In this document: in pieces, positions 1 to 11,959 of the stretch
Layout of the letters: every line of letters starts with the position of its first letter
How positions within the stretch are numbered: the first letter of the stretch is position 1
Origin: Epinephelus fuscoguttatus
Taxonomy: Eukaryota; Chordata; Actinopteri; Perciformes; Serranidae
Direction of reading: 5' to 3'
Assembly (NCBI RefSeq): GCF_011397635.1
Contig: NC_064772.1
Coordinates: forward strand, 7,269,035-7,333,034
DNA length: 64,000 nucleotides
Notes under the pieces: generated by a model
The model's input: the letters and a program-made list of their open reading frames with translations, nothing else
Told to the model about the DNA's origin: nothing
The model's database searches: none
Translations under genes and position numbers: made by a program

Positions 1-1511
1 GCGACATCCTGTTCTAGCAATTCGGATAAGCACAAACATTGTTTTCAGTCGATGCAGTAAAACTCTCAGCTGTACTCTGGGACAACCAGCGCCACTCTGA
101 GCGGCACTCAGCATGGCTTCTCTGTTTTCTTCCGGCAACAAGCAAAGCTCTTGTGAGATGATGTCACAGCTGGGAGGAGGTGAAGGGTCAGGGAAACGCT
201 TAGTATGCTATTTACAGAGATAGCACTGGCAATCTGAACTGGTCAGTAGCGAAAAAAGCACTTTTAATGCGCAAACTTATACGGGACGCATTTGCCCCTG
301 TTACCGTTTTAGCTCGTTTCATGGCTCCTGGTTGCATCCGCCTCCCTCAATACTGAACCAATTTTAGAACGAGTTGTACCTATGAATCATACGCACACAC
401 AGACATGGGGAAATAGGGCCCAGGTTGAAAAATCCCAAAGTTATCCTTTGAGTACCATTAATTGAGCCACACCTAAACATAATCATTCCAAAGCTTAATC
501 AAAACAATAACAAGTTATTTTAGTCCTGTGTTGCAAGTGAAAGAAAAACAATTCGTATGGGTCCAATTCACATCCACTGCCTGAATCTGTCGGCCCCTCA
601 GGGCTCTTAGTACAAATATTGTCCAGCTGAGATCAACCTTTTGATTTTGTGGAAGAATTGTCACATTTCTGAACTGAATCCCAAACTGTCCTCCATATAT
701 TCTTCCTGGATCTTCAGCAGCTCAACAGCTCTTAAGATTTCATGACTGATGTGAGATGTCAGTGTTTTTGGTCAGCTGTCCTGACTTCACTGCAGAAAAT
801 ATAATCACATGAGTTGAGAGCAAAGCAGCTGATGCACGTTTGTCGCCTTTATTTCCAGAATAATGACACACAAGAGCAACAAGTTGTGCAACAAGTTGAT
901 GTGAAACATGTATTATTATTATTACCAGTGGGAATTAGATGTCTTTAGATTTGTTTTTGTTATGCTGGTGCTTAGAGCTGAGGGCTTGAGGTCTAAAGTT
1001 GAATACACACCTAATTAAAAAATTTTACATTTAATGACATTTTCTTCTTCCATATGAGACACTCGTAGACGGTGTTTATTGTTTTTCTTTGCCTTTATTT
1101 TGCATTATTGCTGTTGTGCGGTAGTCACAGAATGTGAACAAATTTTAAAATAGTCCTCTGTCAACATGCAGTTTGGTGTAACAGTCTGTGTGATGCAAGG
1201 ACATATCTAGTGTACATCTGTTTGGGTTCAGTGTCCGGTCTTTTCTGCTTCTCTGATCCAGCAGGACTTAACACTCTTCTGGTTCTCATTATATTCAGGC
1301 CTACAGGAAAGCATGGACTATTTTCAATGCTGAATTCTGTCCGAGGAAACAAAAAAAGCTGTTTTGGAAAGACTAAATCAGGCATTTGACCCTTTCACCA
1401 AAAAAGGAAAAATACACATTGATTTATTCTGTGTTGGCAAAAGGTAACATGCTGTATAAATAAATTAACTGTCTGTGTGTGTGTGTCTGTGTGTTTGTGT
1501 GTGTGTTGCAG
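1..1511. other. Non-coding stretch upstream of the first visible apoo exon
   Basis: No exon was recognised here. About 60 N-terminal apoo residues are missing compared with the human protein, so this is probably apoo intron with earlier exons off the window. Bases about 250-470 belong to a dispersed repeat that recurs in the same orientation at about 34540-34680; both copies contain the words CAATACTG, TTTTAGAA and AATAGGG.CCAGGT in that order. The rest shows nothing I can name. Confidence 0.5.
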
Positions 1512-4091
1512 AAAACAGGCCAGGCTGCAATGGAGAAAGTTGAGGTACTGTTATATTTTTTACTTTCTGCCATGTCTAACTGTTGTGTTGTTGCTGTTTG
1601 AGCTGTTGGGAAAAAGAGGGTCACTTCACATTGACATATTTGACTGTTTGATAACTGCAACTGTCTGTCATCTCACTTTGACAGCCACCACAAAAACGTG
1701 TCCAAACCATCTGTGACAAAGCTGTGTGCTTTTTCCTTTCACTTGCAATTTGAGAATATGTTGTTTATTTTTACACAGCATCTGTGGTAGAGCTCAGCCC
1801 AGGGCCCTTTGCTGCATGTCATCCCCTCTCTCCTCTGCCTTTCCTGTTTCTCTCTCTCACTATCTCATAAGCAGAAATACAAAAAAAATCACAGTTTTTC
1901 TGCTTCTTCTAAAGAAAACCTCTGTCCCAATGAAAGTGCAAAAACACAACTGAAGTGCTGTAAAGAGCATGCTAAACCAACAGGAGATGATATAACCCTA
2001 ACACTAAAACCATGTTGGCCAAAGCAGAGAAGAAGAAGAAGAAGAAGGAGGAGAAGAAGAAGGTCTTGGCCTCCTGCAGCAGTGACCTCTGTAGCTCACT
2101 CTGGCATATTTAAAGTCCTGTTTGTAAGGTTTGAGCCAGCATTTTGGATTGCTTGAAATATCGTCTTATTTGTGACAGCCTACAATGGAGGTGGTGCACA
2201 CTCTGATGTCGCAAGCTTTAACTTTCTACATGTCAACACACTAAAATCTTCACCCTGGAAGGAGTTTTATGAGGCCCTTCTGTGTGCTTACAGATGCAGT
2301 CAGTATGTGGACAAAAGGCCAAAAGGCATAGAAAAAAACGAGCACAGTGTTAGTTCAGGCAGGACACGATGTCAAGCTCAGCTCACATTCATTCATCAGC
2401 TGGTCTCAAACAGCCAAATCAACTGATGGAGCAGCTGATTGATCACATGATTCCTTTCTATGCAACCAATTGGCAAATGTCATTCAGGGCGCTCTATTAC
2501 TGTTGTTGCTTCCTCTGCAAGCTGCTTTGCAACCTGCCTCTACATGTGTATCTGATTTATCAGTCATTTCTGTTTGTCATTGATGCTGCTCTGTTCTGAT
2601 CCGTGGGGGTCTTTGCTGCTGCTTTCCCTAAAGGCCAAAACACACCGGCGAGTCAAGTGCCACCCCCAACACACACAAAAAGTGTCACGCTGCGGGGCGT
2701 CAACCGGATTTCTATTGCACACTCCAGTCCGCTAGGCTGGGAAGTACAAAATACAGCTTTTTCAAGGGCGGTGATGCTGGAAAAATAGGACAATAGTAAA
2801 GTGCTGCGGCACTTCGACGCACGTTGAGCCGTCGCTGGTGTGGGTTTGTAAATAGAAAATAATGGGGTCGCCTGTTTTGACGCGCGTCGTACGCCGCCGT
2901 TGTGTTTTGGCCTTTAGGCTTTACATGTTGGCGCATGTAATGGCAGGAAGGTTTGCTCTCTCTGCCCCCGGCTTTCCTTGTTTGCACATGGAAGGGCAGA
3001 GAGGTGTGCTCTCCCTGCCTTAGGCTTTCTGTGTAGGCCAGAGAGGCCCCAGAACAGAGTCATACTGCCAAATAAAATACTGCAAATGTCAATAAAGTTT
3101 TCTTTGACTAAAGTGGGTTTTGTGTGAACTGTGAACATGTGAGCTGGGCATTAGGTTGAGGTGTCAGTCCAGTTTAAGATTGAACCTACAATCTAAACCT
3201 CATAGCCCTGTGAACACATTGAGCAAACTATTTTGCAGACAGTAGAGTGATTTTTTTGCAAAATAAAAGAGCTATGTAAAGATGTAAGAGACAGACAAAT
3301 GTTCTTTTATTGCTCATTTTGAATAAGTAAGTACATGCAGCTCTGTAGTCTGAATAAAGGCTATAATCACATAAAAGTAACACTCTCTCTCTCTCTCTCT
3401 CTCTCTCTGCCCTCCTTTTGATCTTTGGACCCCAGGAAGTATACAAGACTGTGGAGCCCACAATCAGCACCTCAATAACAACAGTCACAGGTGAGAAGAG
3501 AAAACACACTGGGCCTCATTCACAAACTGTTTATAAGAAGAAATTTCCTCCTAAAACCCAAACCCAAGAACATTCTGACATTCACAAATGTTTTCTTATT
3601 TGGGATAAGGTAAGAACATAATCTACGCACATTTTTTGCTGATGTATTTGTGCAGAATAATACAGTTGTGTAATGATGTAGGATATACAGATAAGCAATG
3701 TTACAATAATATTTTCATAATATTTAGTTTCTGTAAGTTAACTTACAGAAACATTGCTTGAGTCCACCCTCATCTTATCTCCTCACTCTGTTTCTCTCTG
3801 AACACACACACACACACCAGAACCTGAAGAATAAAAAAATGCTATGCTAGACCTATTAACAAACTTTAATGTGTCAAATTGGTGGAATACCACTTAAAAG
3901 ACATCAACAGGTGACTCCACTGTTGTTTTCATATAGTTTACAACCTGTTAGCCATCTTCACTCACTGGCTTCCCCCCCTTGTTCAATTTTCAGATGTGTA
4001 CCAGTTCCTCAGTGACCCTCCTCCTGACCTCTACCCCAGTATAGCAGTGGTGGGCTTCTCTGGCTTCCTTGGACTTTATTTGGCCAAAGGT

Positions 4092-4125
<34 letters not shown>

Positions 4126-4260
4126 ACCTGCACTCCCTCACAGAGGCAAATCAGGTCAGAGGCGGCAGAAGGACTGATAATGAGAGAGCAGGAAGGGACA
4201 GAAAAATCAAACCTGTAAAAAATCAAAGCCGTAAAATGACTCAGGGTCACTTCAGTTTAG

Positions 4261-4299
<39 letters not shown>

Positions 4300-7200
4300 C
4301 ATCTATGAACTTTGAAAAGAGTGCTACTTTCTCAGTTTACATCAGTCTGCCAGCCCTGCTGTTAATCAAGTTTATGTTCCCATGGTTCACAGAATGACGT
4401 CCATTTCAGTAATGAAAACATTATAAATCGTTTGTGGGTGTGTCAATAATCCCTGGCATGTTGCAGCATTGTATTCTAATCTTTAAATTCTAAAGTGGGT
4501 GTTTAAATCCATCTGTGTGCCTCTGCTTGCATAACATTTCTCCTTGTATGATTGTTGAACATTGGTGCTAGATGACCTCAAACTGTGGTTCGATACAGGA
4601 GAGCTGGAAGGGAGGTGAATTGGGAGAGGTGAAGCAAATGTATTGTGTGAGGTGAAAGAGACAGGTGCGATTAGTCCATGAAACAAATAGTCAATCAACA
4701 GGAAAAAAAATTGCCTATTTACTTGTTAATCTTTCACTATTTTCTGACACTTTTAGACCAAACGATTAATCATCTAATCTAGACTATAATCTGCAGATTA
4801 ATCAATAATTAAAATAATATCTAGTTGCAGTCCTATTATCAACACCTTTGGCACTAAAAGCTGCAGCAGCAACAGCTGTGGAGGTTATTGAGGTTCGTGT
4901 AAAACACTTTGCCCCAGATTGCAGCATTTTGCATCATAATTTGCACTCCTGCTCAGATCCATCCACAATGCATTAACTCGGATGTCCACTGAAAATAAAA
5001 GTCCATGACGATGCTCCTTAGAGCTTCAGAACTTCCCTGTGGATTATTACATTTTAAGTTTGCAGTTTTGTCAAAAACCGCAAGCCTTAAAGTTTCGTGA
5101 AGTACCCATATGTGCAGGTCTGATCTATTGGCATAGGCAGCTAGTGCTCAACAGTGTATGATTGTGTTGCTTTATAGGCCTACTCATCTTAAACTACCCA
5201 AATAAAGTCATGGAAATAGGAAGAAATATTACCAAAAAGTTATGGAAAGGTTTTGCAAATTCATAGGTAAAAATGTGTGGGAACCCCGGTAAAATGTGAG
5301 TGAAGTAAGGGTGAGGAAACTTTTAACTCCGATGCCTGTGGAAACATCTTTCTGTTTCAGGTTCCAGGGTGAGGCAGCTGGTATTTCCAGTTGGACTCAT
5401 GGCTCTGAGTGCCTCCATGTTTTACCCTCAGCAGGCTGCGTCTTTACTTAAGGTGTGTATGGTTGTTATTGTGTTGTGTGTTGTGTTGTTGCTCCCAAAC
5501 TTTGGAATGCCCTCCCCTTTTCGTTGTGATCCGCAGCGTCACGTGACACTTTTAAAAAACAACTGAAAACACTGCTCTTTAGCCAGGCCTTTGGTTACCT
5601 AACTCCTTTTACCCCATCAATCTCTTACTATTTTTCTTTTATCTAATGTTTTATTTACATTTTGCACTTTGCAGACACCTTGGCTTTTGCCTTGCTTTGT
5701 TTTTAATGCTTTGTTTTGTGCTTTGTTTTTAATGTTGTGTTATATTGTTGTACTTGCTTTGTCTACTGGAAAGCACTTTGTGATCTAGTATCTGTGAAAG
5801 GTGCTATATAAATAAACTGTACTTACTTACTTACTTACTTACTTGTATAATGTCCCAACTGCAGTATTACAGAACAGAAACAGAATGCACTGAACATGTG
5901 TGTGGTTGTCACGTTGAGTCCTGTGGTACCAAGAGAACTGCATTCATTAACTTCCTGTTTTGTAAATAGATCTTCATATACATCATGGTTACATGTGAGT
6001 AAAGCCTCCCATCAAACGGTGTCAAGCAGCATGGTTGTACACAACTTAATAATTTAGAGTTGTTCCCTAAATCAGCCCTGCAAGAAATGTTATTTTCTAG
6101 ATAAGATAAAGATAAGAAATCCAGATGTGTTTTTATTTAGTTGCTGTTTGGTAGCAGTTAAAAATCACCAGTGGAATAATAATTTGCACACCAGCAGTTT
6201 AGTTAAAATAGTGTAGCCATAAAGGTCTTGTGTGTTAAAACAAACAGACCCAAAAAACTGAATGAAGCAGTTTCACATTGAACAAAAAATGTTTTTTCAA
6301 CACTGCTCATCATGGAGGGGCTGCCAACTGTGGTGGCTGATGCCAAAATGCGAAGGCCCCTATCAAGAGCCAGTGTTTGGTTTGTCTGTTCTGGGCTACT
6401 GTTGAGACATGGCAGTGCAACATGACGATATCCATGGACAAGGACTCACTCCCTTTGTAGATATATAAACGTCTCACTCTAAGGTAACAAAATCACAAGG
6501 ATTCTTATTTTCAGGTGATTATACACTAAAGAAAACATACTTATTATAATCTATTCCATTCTGCCAGTACATCCCCCTAAATCCCACACACTGGACCTTT
6601 CAAGGTACTGTGCAGGAATCATCCATTACGGTTGGTAAACAGTAAGGCAAGCTAAAGAGAGTTTGAATGGGGCGATTCAAGCGTCAATGGGGTATAGCTA
6701 GTTGTTTGTGCACCACCATAAGTTGACACAACAAATGTTTGCTGTTCCTTGAAGTCTTTCAGATGTTGGTTTCAGATGTTGTGCACACCAGTAACGTTGT
6801 TGGACTTTGCACCTCACCAATGCAGCTGGATATAGTTTAAAGTTTTATAGTGTAATATCAGATTTGAAGGCCTTCCCTGATGTTGGTAGTTTGATGTTTG
6901 CCAACATTTTGTGCAACTGACTTAAATTTGAATTTGTGGCGTCTTAAGTGCCACAAACATTCAATCTAATTTCATTTATCCATCTGCGTTTTTACTTTCT
7001 ACTTGCACTAACCTTTTGTCAAAATGTAAATGTAAAAACAACACCACTGCTCTGGACCTTTTATACTTATCTGCAATGCATGTTAAAGAAAAAGATGTTT
7101 GTCCAAAAATCAGTCTTAAATCTGGTTCAACAATCTTATAAAGGTCTTAAAATCATCAAATGTATGTCTGATACCTGTAATTACCCTGATCTTTAATTTG

Positions 7201-9821
7201 ATCTCTTAATGTTGTTATATTTGTCCAATTGAGATAGTATTTACGCAACAGGACATCACAGCTCTTCTCTGACAAGTCAGCAAAAACTTCAATATGACGG
7301 AGAGAAAAGATTTAACCTCTGCATCTGTCCTCACCTTTTTAATTAACCTGACTCCTAAAATATGCTCAGGAAACAGCTGTGGAAGCAGGAACAGTGACAT
7401 AAATTGCTTTATTTTCTTTTTAGGTGCAAATGATTACTGGTTGGTGTTTTTTGGGCACCAGTGAGCCCATTTTACTTAATGGAAAATCCCAGCCTTGCCC
7501 TGTAAACTGTATCACTGCGGCTCAGATGGACAGCACGTAGATGAAAACTTTCCAGGCAGGTCTCATGCATTAGTCAATGTTGTATGTGACTCGTTTCCTG
7601 TTAGGAAAGGGTTGTGCTTTCCTGCAGGAAGTCCTGGCTGTGAATTGAGTTTCTCATTCCCACTGATGTCTGGGTCATTTTATTTACTGTATTTTCAGCC
7701 AGCGAGCCAACAGGCAGGAACACACCCTCAGACACACTGATACATCAAGAGACATACCCTAATGTGTTCACACCACATGCAGAGATGAAACGGACGAGCA
7801 GGGCAGGGTGCAGATATGAAAACATATGAGCTGACAAGATAAAAGGAAACGTTGAGCCCTTGTTTGCAAGTCAAAAGATTTCTCTCAAATTTGTGGGATG
7901 TGTATAAAAAACAGTTAATTTAGAGTTTAAATTCTGAAACAGTCTCATTCTAAAACAGCCATATTGTATATTTTTTAATCATATTTTTTTAATAGTTTTT
8001 GCATATTTCATTGTATTATTTTAATTCTGCATGTGTTTGACTTTTGCAGTACTTAGCATTTATTTTTATTTCCTTTTTAATATGTTTGATTTGATTTTGA
8101 TTTTATTTATTTGAACATGTAAAAAATAAAAATAAGCAATTGATTAAAGCAATTAGAAAGAGAAGAAAACAATATGTTCACATCTCATTTACAAAAGGAG
8201 TAGGAAGAAGTGTACACTTATCTGGTCCTACCCCTTGTTCACTCAATACTCATATCAATAATAATAATAATAATAATACTGTAATAACAACAACAAATGT
8301 TAATTGTATACACTAAACACCAAGGCAGATTACTTGTAAGTGAAAACCTACTTGGCAATAAACATGATTTTGATGCTGAAATATCTAAAAAAAAAAATAA
8401 ATAAATAAATATGGGAAGAGCTGCAAGCCCATAACCCAGTAGTCTGCATTATGTTTTCAGGTTGTACATTCGTCTCATTTGCATGAATGCGAAATCTCAA
8501 GAGCAGCTATAGGAAATGTCTTCAGACTTGGCACAAATGTCCACTTGGACTCAACAATGAACTGATAAGTTTTTGGTGGTCTTTTGTTCAAAGGTCAAGG
8601 TCACTTAATTGGTGACCTCCTTTGTCCCTTTCTCGTGAATCTGATATCTCAAGAATTCTTTTGGGAATTTCTTCAAATTTGGTTCAAACGTTCACTTGGA
8701 CTCAACAATGAACTGATGGGAATTTGGTGATCGAAGGTCAAGGTCACTGTAACCTTATGTCTGTCTCATTCTCGTGAACATGATATCTCAAACAGACCTT
8801 GAGGGAATTTCTGCAAATTTGGCACAAATATTCACTTGGACTAAAGAATAAACTGATTGGAATTTGGTGGTCGAAGATCAATGGTCAAGGTCGATGTGAC
8901 CTCACAAAACATGTTTTTGGGCATAACTCAAGAATTCCTATGCTAATTGACAAAACTTTACACAAATGTCTAACAGGATAAAATGATGACATTATATCCT
9001 AAAGGTCAAAATTCACCTTCACTGTGACATTGTAATGTTCTACATAAAACACTTTTCTGTGTCATCCACATTTGAAGCACTGTTAACAGTCATGGCTACG
9101 TATGAGTTTAGACAGACATAGATTAAACTGTAACTGCAATTTGACTGGTTTGTGCAGGCATACAACCGCAAGGTGGTAATTCTAGTTTTGGTGTAAAGTG
9201 ATCCAGCGCCTATACTCTAAAGCTAACACAGTGTGGCGCACAATGTTAAAAGCAAAGAAGACTTAAGTCGTGGCTTATAGTCTGCTTAATGAACCTTTGA
9301 CTTGTTAGTATTATGCGAACATTTAATGATTCCCCGAAGTTGAAAAGCTGCATGTAGCACTGACCAGTAAGTACTTCCAAAGTTTTAGAGTAAATCTCAA
9401 CAAAGACAATATTAATATTGTTCCCTCCTGCACACTTCCTCTTTTGTAAATGTCATTAAATTAATGTTGGTTAAACACTTGTTAGACACTAAATTATGAT
9501 CTGACTATCAGTCTTAATCGCTTGTGATTGTCTGACTAATTGGGCATCGATGTGTGCGCTTCACTAATGCTTATTTTTCATGCTTTCACCAGGTGAGTCG
9601 TGATTCAGCGTACACCTGGGCTCAGCAGGGCCGCACCACCCTGGAGACTCTTTGGAAAGAGCCTCCATTTGGCAAAAAGAAGGTAAGTCTTAGTGTTTTT
9701 TATCAGTATTGTGTATATTGATGTTAACAGTTAGTCATACTGGCTATTCTGACTTTTTTGTCTTTTCTTTTTTTCCTTGGAGAAGAAAGAGCGAACAGAT
9801 AGTGATGACACGACCAGCTGA
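1512..9821 (+). CDS. apoo: apoo (MIC26/APOO-family MICOS subunit), 3' portion
   Basis: This encodes an inner-mitochondrial-membrane MICOS subunit that helps shape cristae. Coding exons, all GT-AG: 1512-1544, 3436-3490, 3994-4089, 5361-5452, 9593-9682, 9783-9821 (TGA). They join in one frame to the last 134 residues. The middle carries the family core: [19 protein letters not shown] (first hydrophobic segment), a short basic loop GSRVRQ, and a second hydrophobic segment [20 protein letters not shown]. The tail [12 protein letters not shown] resembles the LWKEN..K end of human APOO more than APOOL. Position next to sat1 and acot9 also argues for apoo. The 11-codon exon at 1512 is the least certain. 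Human APOO has 198 residues, so about 60 are missing upstream. The gene is intact in what is visible. (CA)n follows the 4089 donor, and an L2-like LINE tail begins within about 20 bases of the 5452 donor. Confidence 0.85.
1785..1890 (+). repeat. tRNA-derived SINE fragment (3' part)
   Basis: It contains the fish SINE body signature GGCCCTTTGCTGCATGTCAT followed by a pyrimidine-rich stretch and an A-rich end. The tRNA-like head is reduced to remnants. It lies in an apoo intron. Similar copies occur at 19355, 23868 and 37258. Confidence 0.5.
2028..2063. repeat. (GAA/GAG)n purine tract
   Basis: An uninterrupted A/G tract built on AGA and AGG triplets in an apoo intron. Such homopurine runs can form triplex DNA or act as purine-rich splicing-enhancer-like sequence; neither is shown here. 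Confidence 0.8.
2628..2917. mobile_element. Short non-autonomous DNA transposon (MITE), about 290 bp
   Basis: It begins CTAAAGGCCAAAACACACCG and ends with the near-perfect inverse ACACAACGGCGG-type arm, closing ...TTTTGGCCTTTAG. Flanks GCTTTCC and GCTTTAC look like an imperfect target-site duplication of 7-8 bp, compatible with hAT. No coding capacity. It sits in an apoo intron. Confidence 0.65.
3383..3408. repeat. (CT)n microsatellite
   Basis: A run of CT dinucleotides ending 27 bases before the 3436 exon of apoo, so it probably serves as that acceptor's polypyrimidine tract. Confidence 0.85.
3727..3752. repeat. Perfect 26-bp palindrome
   Basis: The left half GTTTCTGTAAGTT is exactly complementary to the right half AACTTACAGAAAC, with no spacer. 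It lies in an apoo intron. Both strands contain GTAAGT, a donor-like word. Confidence 0.9.
4094..4123. repeat. (CA)n microsatellite directly after a splice donor
   Basis: About 15 CA units begin 4 bases inside the intron that starts at 4090 (donor AAAG|GTAAAC) of apoo. Confidence 0.95.
4262..4297. repeat. (GT)n microsatellite
   Basis: About 17 GT units in the same apoo intron as the (CA)n at 4094. In the transcript the two tracts are complementary and about 140 nt apart. Confidence 0.95.
4710..4840. repeat. Dispersed ATTAATC-rich fish repeat (fragment)
   Basis: It contains TTTTAGACCAAACGATTAAT and CTGCAGATTAATC and ends near AGTTGCAGTCCT. The same family recurs at about 10355-10665, 34180-34260, 55280-55600 and, inverted, 55750-56040. 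It looks MITE-like; I do not know its formal name. Confidence 0.6.
5468..5850 (+). mobile_element. 3' tail of an L2-like LINE with (ACTT)n end
   Basis: The sequence reads in pieces like the end of an L2-type reverse transcriptase (a CCCAAACTTTGGAATGCCCT motif, then [14 protein letters not shown] codons). It continues into the typical 3' end AAGCACTTTGTGAT ... GTGCTATATAAATAAA, finishing in tandem ACTT units at 5819-5843. This is a 5'-truncated insertion starting about 15 bases after the donor at 5453 of apoo. Confidence 0.7.
6290..6605 (-). repeat. TTAA-type MITE copy, reverse orientation
   Basis: It ends CCCACACACTGGACCTTTCA, the inverse of the AGGTCCAGTGTGTAGGATTT terminus of the 42418 copy. 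Internal TATATAAACGTCTC and CACCTGAAAATAAGAAT-type words are shared. It lies in the long apoo intron. Confidence 0.6.
6606..8404. other. Intronic sequence without recognisable features
   Basis: Part of the apoo intron 5453-9592. I see only AT-rich simple-sequence patches, e.g. (ATA)n near 8262-8278 and an A-rich stretch at 8387-8410. No exon with consistent frame was found. Confidence 0.5.
8405..9190 (+). repeat. Dispersed repeat rich in AGGTCA half-sites, copy 1
   Basis: It contains tandem degenerate sub-units with the words GATATCTCAA, GGGAATTTCTTCAAATTTGG, CACTTGGACT and TGGTGGTC..AGGTCAAGGTCA, and ends TAATTCTAGTTTTG. Copy 2 is at 15185-15930. No ORF of note; the class is unknown to me. 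Confidence 0.75.
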
Positions 9822-11929
9822 GACAGCTGGAAGAAGACACACACTTGGGAGACTTTAACCTTTCAGTAACACACACTCACACGTGTACGACTAGATGCAT
9901 CATTCACACACAACCCAACTCCCACAGCCACAAATCAGGACTTAATTATTTAAGTTATATATCCCAGAAACTTAGGGGTGTAAGTGTGTTTCTGAAACCT
10001 TTTCGGCCTCCTTTAGAGTCATTCTGAAACACACCATCTCTTCCAGGAAGCAGGTCACATCCGTCCATATTCTGGTTTTCCAGATAACTCTGTGAATTCT
10101 GCTTCTTGAAACAGTCCTCCTCCGCTCTAATCATTCCTAGTTCCTCCCACCATGACATCAGCTCCTCTAATTTTTGCTTTGCTCAACAAAACACATCACA
10201 GAGCCTAGTTTCTGCAGTGTTTGCTCTGTCATGGGAGGCACACAATGATATCTGCCACCAACACTTCCTCATTCTTTTATTTTTGAAAGCTGCACAACAC
10301 AGCTTCACAGACTGGCACAGAGATGGGAAATTGTTACAACTCAGTGATTAGTAGAATCATCATTTATTTGATTGACAGAAAATATATCTGCAACTATGTT
10401 GATGATCAATTAATCATTGAGTCTTTTTTTTTTTTTGAGAAAAAAATGCCAAATGTTTGACACTTCCTGCCTCTTGCCTCTTTCTTTACATCAAATTGAA
10501 TATCTTTGGGCTCTGGACTGTTGAAAGCAATTGGAAGAAGTCAGCATCAACATTTTTCATATTCGTTTTGTGGACCAAATGGTTCATCAATGAATAACAA
10601 AAAGAAATCAGCAAATTACTGATAATGAAAATAATTGTAAGTTGCAGCACCACAGGGAGCATAACCACTGGTTTTGAAGATAATAGAAAGATTTCCTACC
10701 TTTACTACTGAGGATAATTATGTTTTTAGTTTATTTTTATTTGTCTCTTCATCTGTTTGCAAGTAGAATATCTCAAACTGTGTGATGCAATACGGTGATG
10801 CAGTAGGACATCTTGGTATTTTGGTATACTGCATTTGACGCACTATGTATTGGGACATACTGAATCTTTTTTTGTCATACTAAATAGTAACACACCATCA
10901 GTTAAGTTCTTGTTGAGGGATTAGAGGAGAAGATCAATACCACTCTCATGTCTGTATAGTAGATATAAATCTTAAGCCAGCAGCTAGTTAGCTTAGCTTA
11001 GCATAAAGACTGGAAATGGGGAAACAGCTAGCCTGGCTCTGTCCAAAGGTAATAAAATCCATTTGCATGCATGTCAAAAGTTCACTGATTAGCACGTTAT
11101 ATCCCGTTTGTTTAATCTGTTCAAAATAAGGGTTGTGTGGGGTTGGGTTATGTGTCGGACTAATTTGGGGCTGGGACCAGTAACTTGCTGTAGTTTCAGC
11201 TGGTTGGCGGGCAACCTCATGGTGACGATAAGTCTCCTGGTTGAAAATGTGTTAATTGGTGAGCTTCAGAGGTGCTGGTTGGTGGATTTTGTTACCAGCT
11301 GCTGTTTCATATTTACTTCAAAGACTTGAGAGTACATCGCTCTTCTCATCTAACTCTTGGGAAGAATGCCTTTTTTTTTTTTTGCATGTTTCCCAAAATC
11401 AAGATGTATTCCTTTGTGTGTTTTCTCAGAATTATAAAGTGTCATTTTGTTATCCACATTTTATAATGTCAGGACAGCTGTGAAGATCCCATATCTTTTA
11501 TCTTGTTTAGGATCAAGTCAGTATAGAGCGGCTCAAAAAGATCTAATGTTGCTATCTTATGATTAGATATTAGTGTTTCATCTTATCTTTGGTGCCACTG
11601 TGATCAAATGCAGCTTTCAACAGTATAGTATCTCCAGGAAGATCATTCAAGGTGTTCATACAAACTCACTCTCACTCACTCATTATTTGTTTCAAATATG
11701 TTGACATATTTATTTTCCAGATATATTCACATTGCAGTTTGATGCTAATAATACTACGATGCTACAGTAAAGGGCCAAATACTGTGTGTACTCAGGCTGG
11801 ATTTACTTAATAGTGAACCGAATGTGTTTGTTGTCCATGTCTAATAATACTGCACTGTATATTCTGTATACGATTTTATCTGAACGCAATGTAATTAAAT
11901 CTGGCATCTTACTGAGACGACCTTCTCTT
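9822..11929. other. apoo 3' flank with dispersed repeats
   Basis: This begins with the apoo 3' UTR; its end is not certain (an ATTAAA at 11894 is a weak candidate poly(A) signal). A member of the ATTAATC-rich repeat family lies at about 10355-10665. No further gene was recognised. Confidence 0.4.
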
Positions 11930-11959
11930 CATTCGTCTATAACCAAACACACTTTAAGA

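Noticed and set aside
2172..2599. Open frames of 76-84 codons in an apoo intron
   Set aside because: Several starts are not ATG, frames overlap one another, and the composition is not protein-like.
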